A DNA stretch of 64,000 nt from Salirhabdus euzebyi (GTDB taxonomy: Bacteria; Bacillota; Bacilli; Bacillales; Alkalibacillaceae), in the NCBI RefSeq assembly GCF_014207435.1, contig NZ_JACHGH010000004.1:62001-126000 (forward strand), given 5' to 3'. A model generated the notes under the pieces. The model worked only from the letters and a program-made list of their open reading frames with translations, was not told the DNA's origin and made no database searches. Below, piece by piece: positions 1 through 7,604 of the stretch; position 1 is the first letter of the stretch; each line of letters starts with the position of its first letter. The position numbers and the translations under genes are program-made.

Positions 1-113
1 GTGTAGCTATGCTGCTGTGTAGCTACACCCTTTTATCTTTGCACATTACTACGGTGCTTGAACAAGGCACTACAGAGATAATTCTACTAAGAAATAAAAA
101 TATGAATCGTAAT

Positions 114-157
114 AGCTTATCCTTTAACATTGTAAAATAGTGGAAGGATAAGCTTTT
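114..157. terminator. Rho-independent terminator before fabI
   Basis: The arms AGCTTATCCTT and AAGGATAAGCT are perfectly complementary and followed by T residues. It probably ends a gene to the left of the window. A second 9-bp perfect hairpin (GTGTAGCTA/TAGCTACAC) lies at 1-29. Confidence 0.6.
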
Positions 158-196
158 TACAATTATTTAAGAAAATATTTGAGATTTTGTTCAATA

Positions 197-225
197 TTGT
201 TTAAAATAGTATCAGGTACTAATAA
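197..225 (+). promoter_or_regulatory. fabI promoter with overlapping FapR-like operator
   Basis: A TTGTTT/TAATAA promoter with a 17-bp spacer (197-225) is overlaid by the near-palindrome TAGTATCAGGTACTA at 207-221. This resembles the operator of FapR, the malonyl-CoA-responsive repressor of fatty acid synthesis genes, of which fabI is a known target in B. subtilis. The operator assignment rests on motif similarity recalled from the family; binding is inferred. Confidence 0.6.
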
Positions 226-274
226 CAAATACTAATATCTTAGTATAGAACGTTATTATATAGGAGGTTTCCCG

Positions 275-1048
275 ATGAACTTTTCATTAGAAGGACGTAC
301 ATACGTGATAATGGGTGTAGCCAATAAACGAAGCATTGCTTGGGGAATTGCTCAATCACTTAATAGTGCTGGAGCACGTTTAGTATTTACTTATGCTTCT
401 GAGCGTTTCGAGAAGTCAGTTCGCGATTTGGCTGCAACATTAGAAGGTCCTGAATCTTTATTTTACGAATGTGACGTTACGGACGATGCAGCAATCGAAA
501 AGACATTTAGTACGATGAAAGAAGATATTGGCGTTGTTCATGGTTTAGCTCACTGTATTGCTTTTGCAAAAAGAGAGGAATTACAAGGTGAGTTCGTGGA
601 TACGAGTCGTGATGGATTTTTGTTAGCGCAAAATATTAGCGCATTCTCATTAGCAGCTGTATCGAAAGCAGTTAAGCCTCTAATGACAGAGGGAGGTAGT
701 ATCTTAACGTTAACGTATCTTGGTGGTGAGCGAGTTGTTGAGAACTACAACGTAATGGGTGTTGCCAAAGCAAGTCTCGATGCGACGATGCGCTATTTAG
801 CTAACGATCTTGGGAAATATGGTATTCGTGTAAATGCTATCTCGGCTGGTCCAATTAGAACGCTTTCGGCAAAAGGAGTAGGCGACTTTAATTCTATTTT
901 AAAAGTAATTGAAGAAAAGTCTCCATTACGTAGACCGGTTACCCAAGAGGAAGTAGGGGATACTGCCTATTTCCTTATGAGTGATCTATCCCGAGGTATA
1001 ACAGGGGAAATCATACATGTTGATTCTGGATTCAGTATTTTAGCTTAA
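275..1048 (+). CDS. fabI: Enoyl-[acyl-carrier-protein] reductase FabI
   Basis: NAD(P)H-dependent reduction of trans-2-enoyl-ACP, the last step of each cycle of type II fatty acid elongation, in the cytosol. The 257-residue protein has the usual FabI length and the atypical short-chain dehydrogenase pattern: an N-terminal nucleotide-binding stretch (GVANKRSIAWGIA, residues 14-26), the Tyr-x6-Lys catalytic pair in YNVMGVAKAS (about residues 157-166) and the following AGPIRTLSA loop. The start is an ATG behind AGGAGG. It is monocistronic, with its own terminator, and preceded by a FapR-like operator. Its position next to cotO matches B. subtilis. I am confident of the family because of the triclosan-target type sequence around the active site. 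Confidence 0.96.
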   Translation: MNFSLEGRTYVIMGVANKRSIAWGIAQSLNSAGARLVFTYASERFEKSVRDLAATLEGPESLFYECDVTDDAAIEKTFSTMKEDIGVVHGLAHCIAFAKREELQGEFVDTSRDGFLLAQNISAFSLAAVSKAVKPLMTEGGSILTLTYLGGERVVENYNVMGVAKASLDATMRYLANDLGKYGIRVNAISAGPIRTLSAKGVGDFNSILKVIEEKSPLRRPVTQEEVGDTAYFLMSDLSRGITGEIIHVDSGFSILA

Positions 1049-1083
1049 TAATTATTGTTACCCCCATTTTTAAAATATACAGT

Positions 1084-1118
1084 AAAAAATCCTGTCCTAG
1101 ATGACAGGATTTTTTCTT
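1084..1118 (+). terminator. Terminator of fabI
   Basis: The perfect stem AAAAATCCTGTC/GACAGGATTTTT closes a short loop and runs into a T-rich tail, 36 bases after the fabI stop codon. Confidence 0.85.
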
Positions 1119-1123
1119 TTGAC

Positions 1124-1687
1124 GATTTTCTAATATGTTGTTTTTACTTAAACTGCGAAGTAACTTAATAAGTGTAATTCCTACCGCTACGGAAATACAC
1201 TACGCTTTCCGCGGGCTCGCGCTGAGCCTCCTCACTCGCAGAAATCGCTCGCTGTGGGGTCTCAACGTCTTCGCTGTCCCGCAGGAGTCTACGTTGTATT
1301 TCCTTCGCTAAACGTGTGCTCTCTTACTTATCTCCATTCAAGTACTAGTTGGCTAGAGCGGAGTTGTAAAATACCCACGCTATATTTCTAGGGGTAACCT
1401 AAATGATTAGAAATTCTTATACATTGGCTTTATCGGCTTTCACTATTTTTGAATCAAAAGTATCCATCAGCGTAGGCAGAATACGAAGACTCCTGCGGGC
1501 CAGCAGGTGTCTGAAGACCCCGCAGCGACGGTATTCCGCGAGGAGGCTAAGGCCGTGCCCTAAGGTGCGCGAAATATACTGCCGAAGCGGTCTGCTAGCA
1601 GTAGCTTCAAATAGGAATGCCTGCTTTAGTTACGTCGCATTTTCCATCAACTGAGATACTGATGAAAACAATCTTACGAAAGAGCTT
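1124..1687. repeat. Composite dispersed repeat, copy A
   Basis: A GC-richer intergenic element made of two hairpin-like modules. The first is bounded by GGAAATACA (about 1191) and TGTATTTCC (about 1295). The second is bounded by GGCAGAATAC (about 1475) and an imperfect partner near 1575. Both contain related cores (a CCTCCTC-type block, a GGGTCT-type block, CCCGCAGGAGTCT). The right end (ACAATCTTACGAAAGAGC, about 1668-1685) matches the terminal repeat of the copies near 21.4 and 60.6 kb. Related copies lie at 21438-21715, 28714-29182 and 60626-61164. Open reading frames inside it are translations of the repeat and are not called as genes. Confidence 0.75.
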
Positions 1688-1773
1688 ATTTAACACATAA
1701 AAATAGAACACACGATAGGCTGATGAGCATATATTGGTGGTAGAACGACCTGAAAAAAGGGGAGAAAGATAAT

Positions 1774-2202
1774 ATGACAAATGACCAAATGGAACAAAAC
1801 CCTTTACTCTATATTGCTCAGCCAAACGGAAAACAAATTCAAGCAAAAATGCAAAGTTTTGCTGTTCAAAAGAAGGAAATACAAATGGCGGCTAAAAAGC
1901 AGCAAGATGTAAAGGAAAAGAAAATAAAAGAAGACGTTCAGCTTCAAGAGGAAGAAGACAGTAAACAAGACAAAAGAAAATCCTTTAGAGAAATGACCAT
2001 TGAAGAAAAGCTATTCTATTTAACAAATTTACCTTCTCAAATGCCCACGATGAAATGTGAAATTGTAACAAACGACGGTCGAATTCGTGGTCTGATCGAA
2101 AGTGTTGATGATGATTTAGTGAAAATGAAGACATTCCAAAGCCCATATCGAGCAGAAATAGCAGTGTCTACGATAAAAGACATTCAATTAAAAGGCTTTT
2201 AA
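1774..2202 (+). CDS. cotO: Spore coat protein CotO
   Basis: A morphogenetic protein of the outer coat and crust layers of the spore. The 142 residues have a lysine/glutamine-rich, highly charged N-terminal half (residues 20-75) and a conserved C-terminal part beginning near TIEEKLFYLTNLP (about residue 76) that contains a small beta-rich segment (MKCEIVTNDGRIRG). This is the layout of CotO (YjbX). It lies directly downstream of fabI, as in B. subtilis, separated only by repeat copy A. The ATG is preceded by GGGGAGAAAG. A CATATATTG sequence about 45 bases upstream resembles a sigma-K -10 element, consistent with mother-cell expression but not proven. A strong terminator follows. Confidence 0.85.
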   Translation: MTNDQMEQNPLLYIAQPNGKQIQAKMQSFAVQKKEIQMAAKKQQDVKEKKIKEDVQLQEEEDSKQDKRKSFREMTIEEKLFYLTNLPSQMPTMKCEIVTNDGRIRGLIESVDDDLVKMKTFQSPYRAEIAVSTIKDIQLKGF

Positions 2203-2207
2203 TAAGT

Positions 2208-2245
2208 AAATGGAGCTGCCTATGAATAGGGCAGCTCCATTTTTA
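2208..2245 (+). terminator. Terminator of cotO
   Basis: The stem AAATGGAGCTGCC/GGCAGCTCCATTT is followed by five T residues, directly after the cotO stop. Confidence 0.85.
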
Positions 2246-2316
2246 CAACTCTATAAACTCCTTAATGAAGTTTGTTTAATAGGATAAGATCAATCATTTA
2301 TTAAAATCACATTTGT

Positions 2317-2766
2317 TTATCTCAGTGCATTTGTTGCTGGTAGGCACGTAACGTGGCAGAAGCAGTTAAGATCTACTGTTATACAAATTCCTGTTGTTTC
2401 AAGACCAGCTGCACCTTGCTCTACTGGATTAGATGGGTTTACTGGATCTCCTGCCTGACGAAGTAGTTCAAGTGTTGCACAGCATTCTTCGTCTACTTCT
2501 TTTACGCGGAAGTAGTAACTGGAAACAACATCTCTTGCTGTATTGTTGTATACACCATAGCCTTTAAATGGTTCACAGTTTCCCTTGCAGTATAGCATAA
2601 CCGGAACGGTATCATTTGGAGAAGTTTCATTTTCACCCAATAGATCAGTTATTGACTGCTCGCAGCTCACATCACATTCCTCAATGACATCCGTCTGAGC
2701 AGCAGCTATTTCACGTAATACATCACAAACACAGTTACCTGAATCAAATTGTTTTCCACATACCAT
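2317..2766 (-). CDS. CotY/CotZ/ExsY-family cysteine-rich spore crust protein
   Basis: A 149-residue protein of the CotY/CotZ/ExsY family, which assembles into disulfide-linked sheets in the outermost spore layer (crust or exosporium). Visible features are regularly spaced cysteines (CVCDVLREI near the N-terminus, VSCEQSI, LYCKGNCEPF near residue 62, EECCATLELL, GICITVDLNCFCHVTC at the C-terminus) and the conserved YCKGNCEPFKGYG motif. The ATG at 2766 has AGAAAGGGGT at proper spacing; the in-frame TTG at 2769 is less likely. It faces cotO convergently, whereas in B. subtilis cotZ/cotY also neighbour cotO. I cannot tell CotY from CotZ, so no symbol is given. Confidence 0.88.
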   Translation of the reverse strand: MVCGKQFDSGNCVCDVLREIAAAQTDVIEECDVSCEQSITDLLGENETSPNDTVPVMLYCKGNCEPFKGYGVYNNTARDVVSSYYFRVKEVDEECCATLELLRQAGDPVNPSNPVEQGAAGLETTGICITVDLNCFCHVTCLPATNALR

Positions 2767-2900
2767 CAAGCATTACCCCTTTCTATCTAGTTTCTCTAAC
2801 ACGCTATGCACAAACTCCTAAGTTTTGTGTGGGCAATGGCCTTTCTAGCTTAAATCCTAAAAAATTCTAAACAAATTTAAGAAGTTGGGACATTTAACCA

Positions 2901-2928
2901 AACACAATACTTTCAGACGCATAAACTA
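2901..2928 (+). promoter_or_regulatory. Candidate sigma-K promoter of the 2970 gene
   Basis: CATAAACTA (2920-2928) matches the sigma-K -10 consensus CATAnnnTA. An AC-containing -35 segment (AACACA, 2901-2906) lies about 14-15 bp upstream. This supports late mother-cell expression of the downstream gene. Confidence 0.45.
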
Positions 2929-2969
2929 TTAGCGTGATATGACTTTAAGTAAAGGAGTGAATATTCCAA

Positions 2970-3218
2970 ATGTCCGATAGAAAAAAGAAAGAAATTCACG
3001 TAAAGGATTTAGTGATTAAAGCGGAAAATGTAATATTCGAACAGCCTAAACGCCGTCCGGTTGACCCATTCTTCGGACCACGTCGTCCAGTAGCAGGAAC
3101 AGAGGATGAGGTTAAGTCAGAAGTTGATTTTGAAGTAGACGAAGAAAGCAGTAGTAGCAGTAGTAGTGACGAAGATGATGATCATAAAAGAAGACGTCCT
3201 CCGTTTTCATGGATATAA
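2970..3218 (+). CDS. Small Ser/Asp-rich protein, probably spore surface
   Basis: I do not recognise this 82-residue family by name. The sequence has a basic/hydrophobic N-terminal half (HVKDLVIKAENVIFEQPKRR), a PFFGPRRPV segment, then an acidic stretch and a run of seven serines followed by acidic residues, ending in KRRRPPFSWI. Such low-complexity, charge-segregated proteins are common in spore coats. Its place beside coat genes and the sigma-K-like promoter at 2901-2928 point the same way. The ATG has AAGGAG upstream. A coat or exosporium role is inference from context only. Confidence 0.6.
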   Translation: MSDRKKKEIHVKDLVIKAENVIFEQPKRRPVDPFFGPRRPVAGTEDEVKSEVDFEVDEESSSSSSSDEDDDHKRRRPPFSWI

Positions 3219-3221
3219 TGC

Positions 3222-3258
3222 CTAAGACAGTCTCACGATAGATGGGACTGTCTTTTTT
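3222..3258 (+). terminator. Terminator after the 2970 gene
   Basis: The arms AAGACAGTCTCA and TGGGACTGTCTT form an 11-12 bp stem followed by T residues. Confidence 0.8.
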
Positions 3259-3336
3259 CTACATTAAAGTAGGATACACTGGATCATCAGGAATTGGAAA
3301 AAGTAAGTAAAAATCTCGCGAGAAGGAGGAATGAAG

Positions 3337-3543
3337 ATGCCAAGACCTCCAGAAAATCTTCAAACAATTAGGTTCTTTGGTGCACTTAATCGATTTTTAG
3401 AAAGGAACGAAAATCTTTTTCAAAAGCGGGAAGAAAAAATGTTAAAGGTAGAAAAAGATATGAATGAATGGAATAACAGCTTTCTGAAAGAAATAGGAGA
3501 AGTAGAAAAAATGATAAAAGAAATAGAAAAAAGGATGGAATGA
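3337..3543 (+). CDS. Small coiled-coil protein of unknown function
   Basis: A 68-residue hypothetical protein. After an N-terminal PRPPENLQTIRFFGALNRFL segment almost the whole chain is a charged heptad-rich helix, suggesting a coiled coil. The start is assigned to the ATG at 3337 because AAGGAGG (3323-3329) is about seven bases from it but only one base from the ATG at 3331. Coat genes on the left suggest a sporulation role, but nothing in the protein proves it. Confidence 0.55.
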   Translation: MPRPPENLQTIRFFGALNRFLERNENLFQKREEKMLKVEKDMNEWNNSFLKEIGEVEKMIKEIEKRME

Positions 3544-3648
3544 CAAGAAACTACAAACCTCTCAATCTAGACATCATAAAATAAATATTAGGCGTGCATA
3601 AAACCCGATATAAAAGGGTATATGAATAATAGAATGGGAGTGAGTACA

Positions 3649-3912
3649 ATGGGCTATATTCTTCCCGTGAGACAGTTTGAATACGAAACGTATCATAAAA
3701 GAATGATGGGTAATAATCAATCTCCTTTTCAATTAGAAGGACCTGTTTCTACTCGTTTTAAAAAAGTTAATCATGAACAACAACATCCTTTAGACATTTC
3801 CTATGAGCAGAAGAATAATAAAAAAACAGCAAATAGAAACACAAGCAGTGAAAATGCTCAACTTATCGCTGAAATAACAGGAAAAGGTATCTTTTTTAAC
3901 GAAAAGATATAA
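3649..3912 (+). CDS. Hypothetical protein
   Basis: An 87-residue soluble protein not recognised by name. The N-terminus MGYILPVRQFEYETYH is well ordered; the rest is polar, with a Gln/Asn/Lys-rich middle, and ends in ITGKGIFFNEKI. I prefer the ATG at 3649, which has GGGAGTGAG just upstream, over the ATG at 3622, which lacks a clear ribosome binding site. It is followed after 33 bases by the MBL hydrolase gene and may be cotranscribed with it. Confidence 0.5.
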   Translation: MGYILPVRQFEYETYHKRMMGNNQSPFQLEGPVSTRFKKVNHEQQHPLDISYEQKNNKKTANRNTSSENAQLIAEITGKGIFFNEKI

Positions 3913-3945
3913 TAGTGATAGGAAAAAAGAAATGAGGTAACCGAC

Positions 3946-4854
3946 GTGCAATTTAAAAAGTTAAATGATACCTGTTATTATTTTGAAGGTGCCGTGAATA
4001 TTGGTTATGTTCATCACGGTGAGGAAGGGTTACTTATTGATGCGGGAATTGACAAGTCCTCTATAAAAAAAGTGATTCGAAAGTTAAAGGAAGAAGAACT
4101 ACCTATTACACATTTATTTGTAACCCATGCCCATGCAGATCATTATGGAGGAGCTTATGTACTACAAAAAGATTTTAATGTTAAAACAATAGCTCCTAGA
4201 TTTGAAAAAGCAATTTTAGAAAATCCTATGTTAGAACCATTATATTTATTTGGAGGAAATGACCCTTTAGATGAGTTGCGTAATAAGTTTTTAGAGGGAA
4301 CTCCGATTCAAGTACATGAGGTTGTAGACCAGGGTCAGTATACGTTTGATAGCTTTCAGATGAGTGTTTTTATATTACCGGGTCATAGTTATTTTCAGGC
4401 TGGAATAGTAATTGATAACATTTTTTATGCTGCAGATGCATACTTTAGTGAAGAGCAGTTAAACAAGCATAAGATTCCTTATATTACCGATGCACAAATG
4501 ACTATTGAGTCGTTGCAAAAAGCAAGTGAAATTACGTGTCAAGGTGCTGTTCCGGGACACGGTATGTATGAGGAACATTTCCAACCAACGATTCAAAAAA
4601 ATGTGGAGTACCATGAAAAGGTACTAACAGATTTAGAAATTTTTATTTCTAATAATCCAGACGGGGTTACTCATGAGCAAACAGTTGCTTATATGTGTGA
4701 AACATATGGAGTGAATACACCACAGTTGTCCCAGTTTCTACTTTACCGAACGGCTGTTACGGCTTATTTGATAGGTTTAGTGAAACGTAAAAAACTTAAG
4801 ACTGACATTCAGCGCTCTTGCTGGGTGTTTTATATAAATGAAGGAGAAGGTTAA
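3946..4854 (+). CDS. MBL-fold metallo-hydrolase
   Basis: A glyoxalase II/beta-lactamase-fold hydrolase of 302 residues with a probable dinuclear metal site. The signature VTHAHADHYGG (about residues 61-71) supplies the HxHxDH ligands. LPGHSYFQAG supplies the third His, YAADAYF the bridging Asp and VPGHG the last His. Beyond about residue 215 there is a helical extension containing YMCETYGVNTPQ, as in metallo-hydrolases with a C-terminal dimerisation or winged-helix-like region. It starts with GTG behind GAGGT (3934-3938). The substrate cannot be deduced. Its 3' end overlaps that of the convergent DUF421 gene by four bases. Confidence 0.85.
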   Translation: MQFKKLNDTCYYFEGAVNIGYVHHGEEGLLIDAGIDKSSIKKVIRKLKEEELPITHLFVTHAHADHYGGAYVLQKDFNVKTIAPRFEKAILENPMLEPLYLFGGNDPLDELRNKFLEGTPIQVHEVVDQGQYTFDSFQMSVFILPGHSYFQAGIVIDNIFYAADAYFSEEQLNKHKIPYITDAQMTIESLQKASEITCQGAVPGHGMYEEHFQPTIQKNVEYHEKVLTDLEIFISNNPDGVTHEQTVAYMCETYGVNTPQLSQFLLYRTAVTAYLIGLVKRKKLKTDIQRSCWVFYINEGEG

Positions 4855-5525
4855 TACGGTTGGACGTATAAACCTTCTCCTTCTCTCCATTCAGCAAAAA
4901 AAACTTGCTTATAGTCGTTGATTTCTTGCTTTTTCAACTCATTCTTTAGCCACGGTTCATCTTTCCCAATTTCTTTAATATTATCTTCTACTACTTCTCC
5001 ATCTAAGATGAGGGAATAAGGCAATTTTACGGTTTCAGATTTAGCATTGATATCTTGACGTGTAGGTGATTGTTGTAAGGACTTTTTTAATACAGAGACA
5101 GAACCATCTGTTTCAAAAACAGCGAACTCAACATCACGTATGGAAAAAACATTTTTTGAACGAAGTAAATGTTGGAGTTGGTTTAGGTCTAATTTTGCTT
5201 GACTCATCGCTTCTCGTTGAAGCTTACCGTTTCTTATAATAATGGAAGGTTTACCTTCTAATAACTCGCGACTATTCGTGAATTTTTGGGTTATTATTTC
5301 CGTTGTATATATCAATCCACCCCATAATAAAACAGCATATATAATGGACCAAACATTTGCCTGATCATCAAATAATGCGTTTCCTACTAATTCCCCAAGG
5401 ATTAATGCAGCGATAAAATCAAAGGCTGTAATTTGAGTAATTTGTGATTTTCCAAGTATTTTTGTTAAGCCAAAAAGTACGAAGAAACCAACCAATGTCT
5501 CAATAGTTAAATCGAAATAATTCAT
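4851..5525 (-). CDS. DUF421 (YetF/YrbG-type) membrane protein
   Basis: An inner-membrane protein of the DUF421 family. About three hydrophobic helices occupy the first 85 residues (TIETLVGFFVLFGLTKILG, the AFDFIAALILGELVGNAL segment, WSIIYAVLLWGGLIYTT). A cytosolic alpha/beta region follows with the family motif GKPSIIIRNGK and a second part with LPYSLILDGEVVEDN. Members affect spore properties or unknown membrane functions in Bacillus; biochemistry is unknown. The ATG at 5525 is preferred to the TTG at 5537. It overlaps the convergent MBL gene tail-to-tail. Confidence 0.85.
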   Translation of the reverse strand: MNYFDLTIETLVGFFVLFGLTKILGKSQITQITAFDFIAALILGELVGNALFDDQANVWSIIYAVLLWGGLIYTTEIITQKFTNSRELLEGKPSIIIRNGKLQREAMSQAKLDLNQLQHLLRSKNVFSIRDVEFAVFETDGSVSVLKKSLQQSPTRQDINAKSETVKLPYSLILDGEVVEDNIKEIGKDEPWLKNELKKQEINDYKQVFFAEWREGEGLYVQPY

Positions 5526-5600
5526 TGTGCTTCCCAACCTTCACCATAAGAAATTGATCGATAACATTTTCTTAGTTTTGCTAAAAGGTTAGAAAACATA

Positions 5601-5633
5601 CAAAAAACTGACCTGGATAAGGTCAGTCTTTTA
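5601..5633 (-). terminator. Terminator of yjcHGF
   Basis: Read on the minus strand, GACTGACC/GGTCAGT forms a stem followed by a run of T. It overlaps the last codons of the yjcF-like gene. Confidence 0.7.
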
Positions 5634-6051
5634 AAGTTTTAATCATTGTTACATGCGGAATACCTGCATCCATGAATTCATCAGAGACTGTTTCATAACC
5701 TATTGAGTGATAAAACCCTTCCGCATGTGTTTGTGCATTCAATTTTGCTTTTTTGTACCCACTATGTTTAATTTCACGTTCCATTGCTTGTATGATTTGT
5801 TTTCCATACTGTTTGCCACGGAAATCTTTTAACACACAAATTCGCTCTAGTTTACCGTATTCTTCTATGAAACGTAGGCGACTTGCAGCTACGGGCTCAT
5901 TGTTTTCATAGCCTACAAAATGAGTAGCTTCTTGATCGAACTCATCTATTTCTAAATCTGCTGGTACATGTTGTTCTTTAATAAATACTACTTCTCTAAC
6001 GAAATATGCATCGTTCATTTCTTGATCTGTAGTAACTATTTTTATGTTCAT
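5623..6051 (-). CDS. yjcF: GNAT N-acetyltransferase YjcF
   Basis: A 142-residue acetyltransferase of the GNAT fold. Seen in the sequence are VAASRLRFIEEYGKLERICV (strand beta-4 with the ERI/V signature) and the acetyl-CoA pyrophosphate-binding loop RGKQYGKQIIQ (R/Q-x-x-G-x-G/A). The late segment HAEGFYHSIGYE is typical of the ElaA/YjcF subgroup. The ATG at 6051 overlaps the TAA of the yjcG-like gene in TAATG, implying translational coupling. The order yjcH-yjcG-yjcF matches B. subtilis. The acetylated substrate is unknown. Confidence 0.85.
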   Translation of the reverse strand: MNIKIVTTDQEMNDAYFVREVVFIKEQHVPADLEIDEFDQEATHFVGYENNEPVAASRLRFIEEYGKLERICVLKDFRGKQYGKQIIQAMEREIKHSGYKKAKLNAQTHAEGFYHSIGYETVSDEFMDAGIPHVTMIKTLKD

Positions 6052-6566
6052 TAGCAATCTTCACCAAACTTAAACGTTTCATGAACAGACCAAGAACCGT
6101 TTTCTAACTGATAAAGAAGCTGGAATCTGTCCACTTGTTCATGGATATCAAACTTCTCCATCTGTAAGCTACCATATACATCAGAGTGCTCATCTGTTGA
6201 TAACTCTTGCCCAATCGTAATGTGTGGAACAAAAGCATAAGTACGTTCATTAGGGAAAATACCCTCGTAAAATTTGTTGCTTAATTCAATCAATCCCTCT
6301 ACTGGCTCCACCTTTAAATAAACTGTATTGGTTACAGGAGAAAATGAGCTAACCTTTTTAATAATTAAAGGAAAGGGCTTTGTTTCTTTTGCGATGTTGT
6401 GCAATTCTGCTGTAATTTCTTTTATTTCTTCTTCCGTTGCGTCAAATCTTTCTTTAACCGTAATATGCGGAGGAATTAATGCATAATTAGGATCATAGCG
6501 TTTTCTGTATGAATTAGCTATATCTTGCACCGCTTTTGATGGGAAAATGGCAATACCATATTTCAT
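6051..6566 (-). CDS. yjcG: 2H phosphoesterase (2'-5' RNA ligase-like) YjcG
   Basis: A 171-residue member of the 2H phosphoesterase superfamily. The two catalytic HxT motifs are visible: PPHITVKERF near residue 33 and VPHITIGQ near residue 118. They form the symmetrical active site that in relatives opens cyclic phosphodiesters or hydrolyses 2'-5' linkages. The ATG has AAAGGAGG nearby. It is the middle gene of the yjcH-G-F block, overlapping yjcF, so expression is likely coupled. The physiological substrate in Bacillus is not established. Confidence 0.9.
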   Translation of the reverse strand: MKYGIAIFPSKAVQDIANSYRKRYDPNYALIPPHITVKERFDATEEEIKEITAELHNIAKETKPFPLIIKKVSSFSPVTNTVYLKVEPVEGLIELSNKFYEGIFPNERTYAFVPHITIGQELSTDEHSDVYGSLQMEKFDIHEQVDRFQLLYQLENGSWSVHETFKFGEDC

Positions 6567-6676
6567 AGTAAAAACCTCCTTTATATATAAAAATTAATGA
6601 AGAATAAAAAGTTTAATATCTAGAATGTCTAATCTTTATTATACCAAAAAACATCCGTAATTCACGATGATATTGA

Positions 6677-7405
6677 TTAAGATTTACCAAAAATATTTTG
6701 AAGTGCCCTTGGTAAATCTTTTTGCCAATATTTCCACGTATGCTCACCATCAAGCTCATAATATGTGTAGTCACCAGCTTTTTCGGTCAGAACCTGGTGT
6801 AGATTACGATTGGGTGTGAGAAAATCTTTCACATCACCATTTGTTGTTTGAACCTCAGTCTCTTCGTTTCCAATCGTGTGATAAATGGTTAAAGTAGGTA
6901 TATCATTTGAAGATTTAACAGCTTTCAATACGTGATCATCTACATATGGTGATTGCATAATCACTTTCCCAAACGTGTTAGGATATTTTAGTGCAGTCAT
7001 TAAAGAAACTGTGCCACCTAGTGAATCGCCGATTAATACTCTAGACGCTCCCAAATAATAGCTAGGCAACGTGTCATCAAGCAGAGGAACAACTTCAAAT
7101 CGTAAAAACTTTGTATATGCTTCATTTTTGTTGCCTTCAGGGTGGTATTTTTCTTGTCGATCAAACTTATTTTTATAATGAATACCGACAAAAATTGTAT
7201 TTTCTATTTCACCTGCTTCATGTAGGCGATCACTGTAAGTTGCCACACGACCTAATTGAAAATAATCATTTCCGTCCTGCATGATGCATACATGATATTT
7301 ATAGAGGGTTGAAAAATTTTCAGGTCGATAAATTTTTAAGGTTATGACTTCCTGAAGGTATTTGCTTTCTATTTCTTTTTCTATCATCGTACCCTTTCTT
7401 CCCAA
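6677..7405 (-). CDS. yjcH: Putative esterase/hydrolase YjcH
   Basis: A 242-residue alpha/beta hydrolase of the esterase D/enterochelin esterase-like family (YjcH in B. subtilis). The nucleophile elbow is LIGDSLGGTVSL (Ser near residue 128), and the C-terminal GEHTWKYW motif supplies the catalytic His, as in Fes- and antigen-85-like esterases. There is no signal peptide. The TTG start at 7405 is supported by an AGGAGG eight bases upstream (7414-7419 on the complement); an internal ATG at 7387 lacks a good site. It heads the three-gene operon, 110 bases before yjcG. Confidence 0.85.
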   Translation of the reverse strand: MGRKGTMIEKEIESKYLQEVITLKIYRPENFSTLYKYHVCIMQDGNDYFQLGRVATYSDRLHEAGEIENTIFVGIHYKNKFDRQEKYHPEGNKNEAYTKFLRFEVVPLLDDTLPSYYLGASRVLIGDSLGGTVSLMTALKYPNTFGKVIMQSPYVDDHVLKAVKSSNDIPTLTIYHTIGNEETEVQTTNGDVKDFLTPNRNLHQVLTEKAGDYTYYELDGEHTWKYWQKDLPRALQNIFGKS

Positions 7406-7604
7406 CTATTACACCTCCTAGTATGTATGGAGTTCAATGAAAGGTTCATTGTAAAAGACACTGTTAATAATACGTTTGCGCTTTCGTTTTTATTTTAACA
7501 TATAACGTGTAAGCGTACGCAATCCTTTGCGCTAGTATATGTAAAAAACTGTTATAATAAAGCTTAGGGAAGAGAGAAGTCACTCGGAGGAGGAATCATT
7601 TAAT

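Noticed and set aside
1403..1654. Open frame of 83 codons within the repeat
   Set aside because: It is a translation of dispersed repeat copy A; the same kind of frame appears in the copies at 21.4, 28.7 and 60.6 kb, with no ribosome binding site and Arg/Cys-rich nonsense.
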